From: JAWKOK01 sp963765875
GTDB taxonomy: Bacteria > Chloroflexota > Anaerolineae > Caldilineales > Caldilineaceae
Length of the DNA: 64,000 nt
Direction: 5' to 3'
Assembly (NCBI GenBank): GCA_963765875.1
Contig: CAVXYK010000015.1
Location: 62,001-126,000, forward strand
The translations under genes and the position numbers were made by a program. The notes beneath the pieces were generated by a model. The model was not told the origin of the DNA and did no database searches. It saw only the letters and a program-made list of their open reading frames with translations. Shown one piece after another: positions 60,287 to 64,000 of the stretch (positions are counted from its first letter, which is position 1; the number at the start of each line of letters is the position of its first letter).

Positions 60287-60958
60287 TTACAACGGCGGCT
60301 CATCCAACGAGACCCAGCCATGGCGCAGGGCGTACAGCGCGGCCTGGGTGCGGTTGGCCACGTGCAGTTTGGCGTAAATGGTGCGCAGCCGGTTGGCCAC
60401 GGTATAGACGGAATAGTTGAGCGTCTGAGCGATACTCTGGTTGTCCACGCCCTGGGCCACCAGGCGCAGAACGATCATCTCACCCTCGGTCAGTTGTTCG
60501 ACACGCGGCTGTTCGGGGATGACCAGATGAAACTCACTCAACACGCGGGCGGCGATGATGGGATCGATGAGGTAGTCGCCCCGGTGCACGGCCTCGATGG
60601 CTGCAATCAACTCTTCGGCGCCCACGGTCTTAAGCAGATAGCCGCGCGCACCCGCACGAATGGCGTCGAGCATGTACTTCTCCTCCCGGTACATGGTCAG
60701 GGCGATGATGCGCGATCTGGGCATCGCACCCATGATCTGCCGGATGGCCTCCACGCCGTCCAGTTCGGGGTCCAATTCGGGCATGACGATATCCATCAGA
60801 ATCACATCCGGACGTTCCGTGCACGCCAGCAGCACCGCCTCCGTTCCGTTTGCCGCTTCGGCCACAACCGAGAAACCGCCAACCCCTTCGCAGAGTTGAC
60901 GAAGACCCTGGCGAACTAATGTGTGGTCATCGGCGATCAGCAGCTTAATCGGCTCCAT
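60287..60958 (-). CDS. NarL/FixJ-type response regulator
   Basis: 223 aa from ATG 60958. Receiver domain: KLLIADDHTLVRQGLRQL (acidic pocket), VILMDIVMPE (phospho-acceptor Asp), IIALTMYREEKY (Thr) and GYLLKTVGAEEL (Lys). C-terminal LuxR/GerE helix-turn-helix: LTEGEMIVLRLVAQGVDNQSI, LNYSVYTVANRLRTIYAKLHV. Its start overlaps the sensor kinase end by 14 bp, so both form one operon. The 65-bp sequences upstream of two neighbouring genes are candidate targets. Confidence 0.95.
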   Translation of the reverse strand: MEPIKLLIADDHTLVRQGLRQLCEGVGGFSVVAEAANGTEAVLLACTERPDVILMDIVMPELDPELDGVEAIRQIMGAMPRSRIIALTMYREEKYMLDAIRAGARGYLLKTVGAEELIAAIEAVHRGDYLIDPIIAARVLSEFHLVIPEQPRVEQLTEGEMIVLRLVAQGVDNQSIAQTLNYSVYTVANRLRTIYAKLHVANRTQAALYALRHGWVSLDEPPL

Positions 60959-62033
60959 GGCTGCTTCCCTGATTGACTTGGTGATTGACCCGGTGATTGA
61001 CGCCGTGATTCGTGGCGAAGTCGGGAGAGGGCAGGCTGATGACCAGTTCCGTCCCCTGGCCGGGCGCGCTGTGGATGTCCATCGTGCCGCCCCAAGAGAC
61101 GACACGCTCGCGCATCTGATGCAGCCCAAAATGACCGTCGCTGTGGACTGGGCGAAGTTGGTCCACTTCAAAGCCACGACCATTGTCACGCAGCGAGACC
61201 ACAACGCCCCCCTCCGCGTCCACCGTCATGCAGACTCGCACTGAACTGGCGTGGGCATGTGCACTGACATTGTTCAAGCCTTCCTGGATAATACGGAAAA
61301 GGGGCAGTTCGTAGGCGGTCGGCAGCATCTCCATCGGCCCACAAATATCTAGTCGGGCTACCAACTGGTTTAGGTCGCCGAAGTTCTCCACCATCTGGTT
61401 TAGCGCCGGCCCAAAACCCAACGTGTCCAGGTCGAGGGGACGCAGAGCAAAGATAACGCGGCGTAGATCGATGATGGCGTCAGTGACTATGGTCTGAAGT
61501 TCATCCAGCGCTGTGTCCATACCCGGCGGAGCGGTTTCAGCCAGATGGGCCCAGAACGCCGACTTAAAACGCAGCCCGACCAAGCTCTGCGCCACACCGT
61601 CGTGAATCTCGTGGGCGATGCGGCGGCGCTCGGCATCAATGGCCTGCGCCTCGTTGCGGCGTTGTGTTTCGGCGCTGATGTCTTCGACCGTGACGATCAT
61701 CTTGCCGTCATCCATCGGATCGGGCGCTGCGACCACGCGTGCTGCAAAGAGCGTGCCATCTCGACGTCGGCTGGTTGTCTCAACCCGCTCTATGTGGCCG
61801 TGCCGAACCTGCTGGGCGATGCTCACCAAGGTGGCTTCAGCCTCTGGCGGCACGATGGTGGCGGCGGTCATCCCCTCCAACTCGGTGGTGCTGTAGCCGA
61901 ATACCAGCTCTGCTCGCCGGTTGGCTTCGAGAATGGTTGCCGGTGTTGTGTTGAGGTCGATGACGAAGATGCAAATGGGCGCGTGCTCAAACAGGTGGCG
62001 GTAGCGCTGGTCCTCTGACTGGCTTACGGCCAT
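60945..62033 (-). CDS. PAS-domain sensor histidine kinase (HisKA_3 type)
   Basis: 362 aa from ATG 62033. PAS domain (RYRHLFEHAPICIFVIDLNT to IVTVEDISAETQRR), then HisKA_3 with AERRRIAHEIHDGVAQSLVGL (phospho-His) and an ATPase domain with RIIQEGLNNVSAHAHASSV (N-box), VVVSLRDNGRGFE (G1) and GHFGLHQMRERV (G2). No membrane helix, so the signal is cytoplasmic. The C-terminus ends in NHGVNHRVNHQVNQG, coded by a short tandem repeat. It activates the NarL-type regulator encoded next. Confidence 0.95.
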   Translation of the reverse strand: MAVSQSEDQRYRHLFEHAPICIFVIDLNTTPATILEANRRAELVFGYSTTELEGMTAATIVPPEAEATLVSIAQQVRHGHIERVETTSRRRDGTLFAARVVAAPDPMDDGKMIVTVEDISAETQRRNEAQAIDAERRRIAHEIHDGVAQSLVGLRFKSAFWAHLAETAPPGMDTALDELQTIVTDAIIDLRRVIFALRPLDLDTLGFGPALNQMVENFGDLNQLVARLDICGPMEMLPTAYELPLFRIIQEGLNNVSAHAHASSVRVCMTVDAEGGVVVSLRDNGRGFEVDQLRPVHSDGHFGLHQMRERVVSWGGTMDIHSAPGQGTELVISLPSPDFATNHGVNHRVNHQVNQGSSHGAD

Positions 62034-62314
62034 GTTGGATGGACTCCTGACTGTCAGGCTTTCAGCCTTGACTAAAAGCACGGTAAAGACATGACACTAC
62101 TAGATCCGACTCGTAGCAGGACAAGGTCTGCGACCTCTAGAACAGTTAGGAATTTTTATCTTGTGGCGGGATAGATCAATAGGAGCGCAAAACTAACCAG
62201 GCTCCAACCACAGCAGCGGACAGAAAATCGATGCAGGACGGAGATGCATTACCATGGGCATTGTAGTCGACTTGGGGCGGACAGACAACAGCAGATCAGA
62301 CCACTGCCTCTCCA

Positions 62315-63712
62315 TCACGCCGGCGCGAAGAAGATCGGATTGGTCAATGCCAGCATGTTGTCACCAGCGTCGCGCATCTCCAAGGTGCACCAATCGATTT
62401 GCTGGGTTGATATCGTCCAGCCGAGAACTCCTTCATCTTCAATGGTGAGCGACTCCAGCACCTCGCCGTCGGCAACGAGTCGGATGCTCGCACCGGCAGG
62501 TGCGTTGGACCACGTGGAAGCCAGGCTGACGGACATTGATTGCCGGTCGAGTGTGAGCAGATCTCCCATCATCACCTGTCTGCCGTCGGCGTCTGTGGCT
62601 GTAAAGTCGAGGGTTGGACCGGAACTGAGGTAAAGATGCCCTTGGACCAGCGCACGCAGGATGCCCTGCTCCGACAGTTCCTCAGCGTAGACGACATTGA
62701 AGCCTGGCGAGTCGGCATAGCCGGCCTGGTGATGCACGTCGCCGCCGGCAGTGGCCACCATCCGCAGCCCACGGTTGAGCCACTCGTACCAGAGCGCCAG
62801 GCCACCAGGGTTCTTGTTGCTGTTCTGGTCGTCATTGCCTGCCCAAGATTCGTTCCAGACCTCGACCAGACGCGCCGGACCTGGCCTCATGCCGGGGTAG
62901 ACCCAGCGACAGCCGGTGCAGAAGGGATCGCCCCGATCCTTGGGGTGAGCGATGATGTAGATGAGACCATCGGCTATGAGCCGCTCGGCAATGGCGGCCA
63001 TCTCGGGACCGTCCCGCGTCACCCGCCAGTCGACCCACTCGTGGACGCCCAGGCAGACGGCGTGGCCCCAGAAGGTGGTCAACTCCATGCCGCCCATGGT
63101 CAGGAAGCCGTCGGTCGCGTAGGTCTCCATCTTTGCCAATCCGCTGACGGTGTTGTGGTCGGTCAGTGTGACGAAGTCCAGCCCCTGGTCATGCGCCGCT
63201 GTCACCAGGTCAGGCACGTCCCAGTCAGCATCAGAGTGGATGCTATGGGCGTGCAGATCGCCGCGATACCACCCGGGGTTTGGGTTGGCGATGTGCGCAA
63301 AGCCGGGCGCATCTGGGGCAAGTGCGCTCGGCAGGTCCTGCTCAGTCGAATCGGTTTCCACGTCGGCAGAGATCTCTAGCTGATAACGGCATGGTTCGCC
63401 GGGCAGGATCATGTGGGTGTCGATCTGCACGCTCCAGCGGCCTGGGGGCAGCGGGCCAGGAGCATAGCCCGGCGTGGCATTGTCTGCGTCAATCGTCACC
63501 ACATGTTCGGTGCCGCCACGATGGCCTGCGCCACGAAAACCGTTCGGGTCGAACAGTGTCAGTGTCAACAGATTGCGAATGTCGCCTACCATCGCCGGCT
63601 CAAAGGCCAGGCGGATGGTCAAACGTGTACAGCCGGGCGGCAGGTCAAAGTGGTGCGGGATATGGCGCTTGACGTCGGCTGATGTGAGGGTGTCTGAGAA
63701 TGTGAGTTGCAT
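62315..63712 (-). CDS. CehA/McbA-type PHP-domain metallohydrolase
   Basis: 465 aa. N-terminal about 130 residues form a beta-sandwich (LTIRLAFEPAMVGDIRNLL, GPLPPGRWSVQIDTHMI). Then the PHP domain: WYRGDLHAHSIHSDADWDV (His pair), GLDFVTLTDHNTVSG, LTTFWGHAVCLG, IYIIAHPKDRGDP (His/Asp), VEVWNESW (Glu) and ATAGGDVHHQAG (Asp-x-His). The C-terminus is beta-rich. CehA-like proteins are phosphoesterases or hydrolases of aryl carbamates or phosphates; the physiological substrate is unknown. No signal peptide. Confidence 0.9.
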   Translation of the reverse strand: MQLTFSDTLTSADVKRHIPHHFDLPPGCTRLTIRLAFEPAMVGDIRNLLTLTLFDPNGFRGAGHRGGTEHVVTIDADNATPGYAPGPLPPGRWSVQIDTHMILPGEPCRYQLEISADVETDSTEQDLPSALAPDAPGFAHIANPNPGWYRGDLHAHSIHSDADWDVPDLVTAAHDQGLDFVTLTDHNTVSGLAKMETYATDGFLTMGGMELTTFWGHAVCLGVHEWVDWRVTRDGPEMAAIAERLIADGLIYIIAHPKDRGDPFCTGCRWVYPGMRPGPARLVEVWNESWAGNDDQNSNKNPGGLALWYEWLNRGLRMVATAGGDVHHQAGYADSPGFNVVYAEELSEQGILRALVQGHLYLSSGPTLDFTATDADGRQVMMGDLLTLDRQSMSVSLASTWSNAPAGASIRLVADGEVLESLTIEDEGVLGWTISTQQIDWCTLEMRDAGDNMLALTNPIFFAPA

Positions 63713-63773
63713 GATGCTGAATGAGTACTTTCGTTGGGTGAAGTTCTATCATTTTTACCCTGGCGCCTCGGCT

Positions 63774-63838
63774 GCGTGCGACGCACTGGGCAGGAGTGCT
63801 AGGTCCATCCAAATGGATGTGCCCAGTGCGTCGCACGC
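63774..63838. repeat. Hairpin with 19-bp perfect arms
   Basis: GCGTGCGACGCACTGGGCA (63774-63792) and its exact complement (63820-63838), with CATCC-AAAT-GGATG as smaller hairpin in the 27-bp loop. It lies 5 bp beyond the stop of the gene at the right edge and may act as its terminator. Confidence 0.85.
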
Positions 63839-63842
63839 GAAC

Positions 63843-64000
63843 TCACTCACTCGCCCGGATCTGCTGCGCGCCTTCGATCATAGCCAAATATCCCTCGACC
63901 GGGACGTAGTCTGGAATGGAATTGCCCGAGCCCAGGGCGTAGCCGTTGGCCAAAGCCCGGAAGCGCTGCCCCTTTTCAACGACCTCGGCAACGATCTCGG
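63843..64000 (-). CDS. Uroporphyrinogen decarboxylase family protein, C-terminal end
   Basis: The last 51 codons before the stop at 63843-63845. The frame reads EIVAEVVEKGQRFRALANGY and then ALGSGNSIPDYVPVEGYLAM, where NSIPdYVPveNYlAM is the characteristic end of UROD/MtaA-like TIM barrels. The gene begins outside the window, so the substrate group (heme precursor or corrinoid methyltransferase type) cannot be told. Confidence 0.8.
   Translation of the reverse strand, partial: EIVAEVVEKGQRFRALANGYALGSGNSIPDYVPVEGYLAMIEGAQQIRASE

Noticed and set aside
1..64000. tRNA, rRNA or CRISPR array
   Set aside because: No cloverleaf with TTCGANNC arm, no rRNA-like sequence and no regularly spaced identical repeats were found. 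The repeats here are palindromic and irregularly spaced.

Overview
The window looks like chromosomal DNA of a GC-rich, free-living bacterium, most probably a member of the Chloroflexota (Anaerolineae/Caldilineae-like). That placement is an inference from gene content: DsbA-type lipoproteins, an F420-type LLM oxidoreductase, a Uma2 protein, a CehA-type PHP hydrolase, class III ADH, gatCA with no gatB beside it, and very many palindromic repeats. There is no rRNA, tRNA, CRISPR array, prophage or origin. Most genes are single or in short operons and read as ordinary housekeeping, redox and detoxification genes.

Layout. 1-2.4 kb: two extracytoplasmic DsbA-like lipoproteins; the first runs off the left edge and has an in-frame UGA exactly at the first cysteine of its CxxC motif, followed by a SECIS-like hairpin. 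2.6-7.8 kb: a small protein, a secreted membrane-anchored protein and a membrane transglutaminase. 7.9-15.4 kb: MBL hydrolase, inositol monophosphatase, two small proteins, then phosphohexomutase - tatD - polyprenyl synthase - glycosyltransferase (frameshifted). 15.7-24 kb: Uma2, a DUF255 protein, gatCA behind a strong promoter and an attenuator-like leader, an aminotransferase, tag with DUF1992. 24.2-27.2 kb: zinc ADH, a REP-associated tyrosine transposase (RAYT) surrounded by its palindromes, a small protein, a cold-shock protein. 27.9-34.9 kb: aldo/keto reductase, HAD phosphatase, K+/H+ antiporter, FeS photolyase-like gene (two frameshifts), molybdopterin oxidoreductase. 35.4-43.5 kb: ABC exporter (permease frameshifted), secreted amidase, PadR-monooxygenase operon with a visible operator, alpha/beta hydrolase, VOC gene with an internal amber. 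43.6-51 kb: exonuclease III, sugar isomerase, LLM oxidoreductase, a broken aldo/keto reductase, and an aspartic protease - RimK ligase (TrkA-C fusion) - AspA/AstE hydrolase cluster. 51.7-54.2 kb: glutathione-dependent formaldehyde detoxification pair. 54.5-58 kb: BrnTA toxin-antitoxin (toxin frameshifted), ankyrin protein, GIY-YIG protein, a methyltransferase remnant cut by a repeat, SGNH hydrolase. 58.4-64 kb: a short-repeat secreted protein, SRPBCC and GYD proteins, a NarL-type two-component pair, a CehA-like PHP hydrolase and the end of a uroporphyrinogen decarboxylase-family gene.

The intergenic space is unusually rich in hairpin-forming repeats of at least six families: a 96-bp element (3 copies), a terminal-inverted-repeat family beginning TGACTC..CTGCAAAAA (about 7 copies, one nested in another), RAYT palindromes (5 copies), GTAGGTC hairpin pairs, and several single large palindromes. 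Six genes carry single-base indels and one an internal stop, so either the assembly has indel errors or this strain has many recent pseudogenes. The most interesting signals are the putative selenocysteine DsbA, the gatCA attenuator, the RAYT carrying its own palindrome in frame, the RimK/protease/AspA cluster, and a gap-free 65-bp sequence shared upstream of two genes beside a two-component system.
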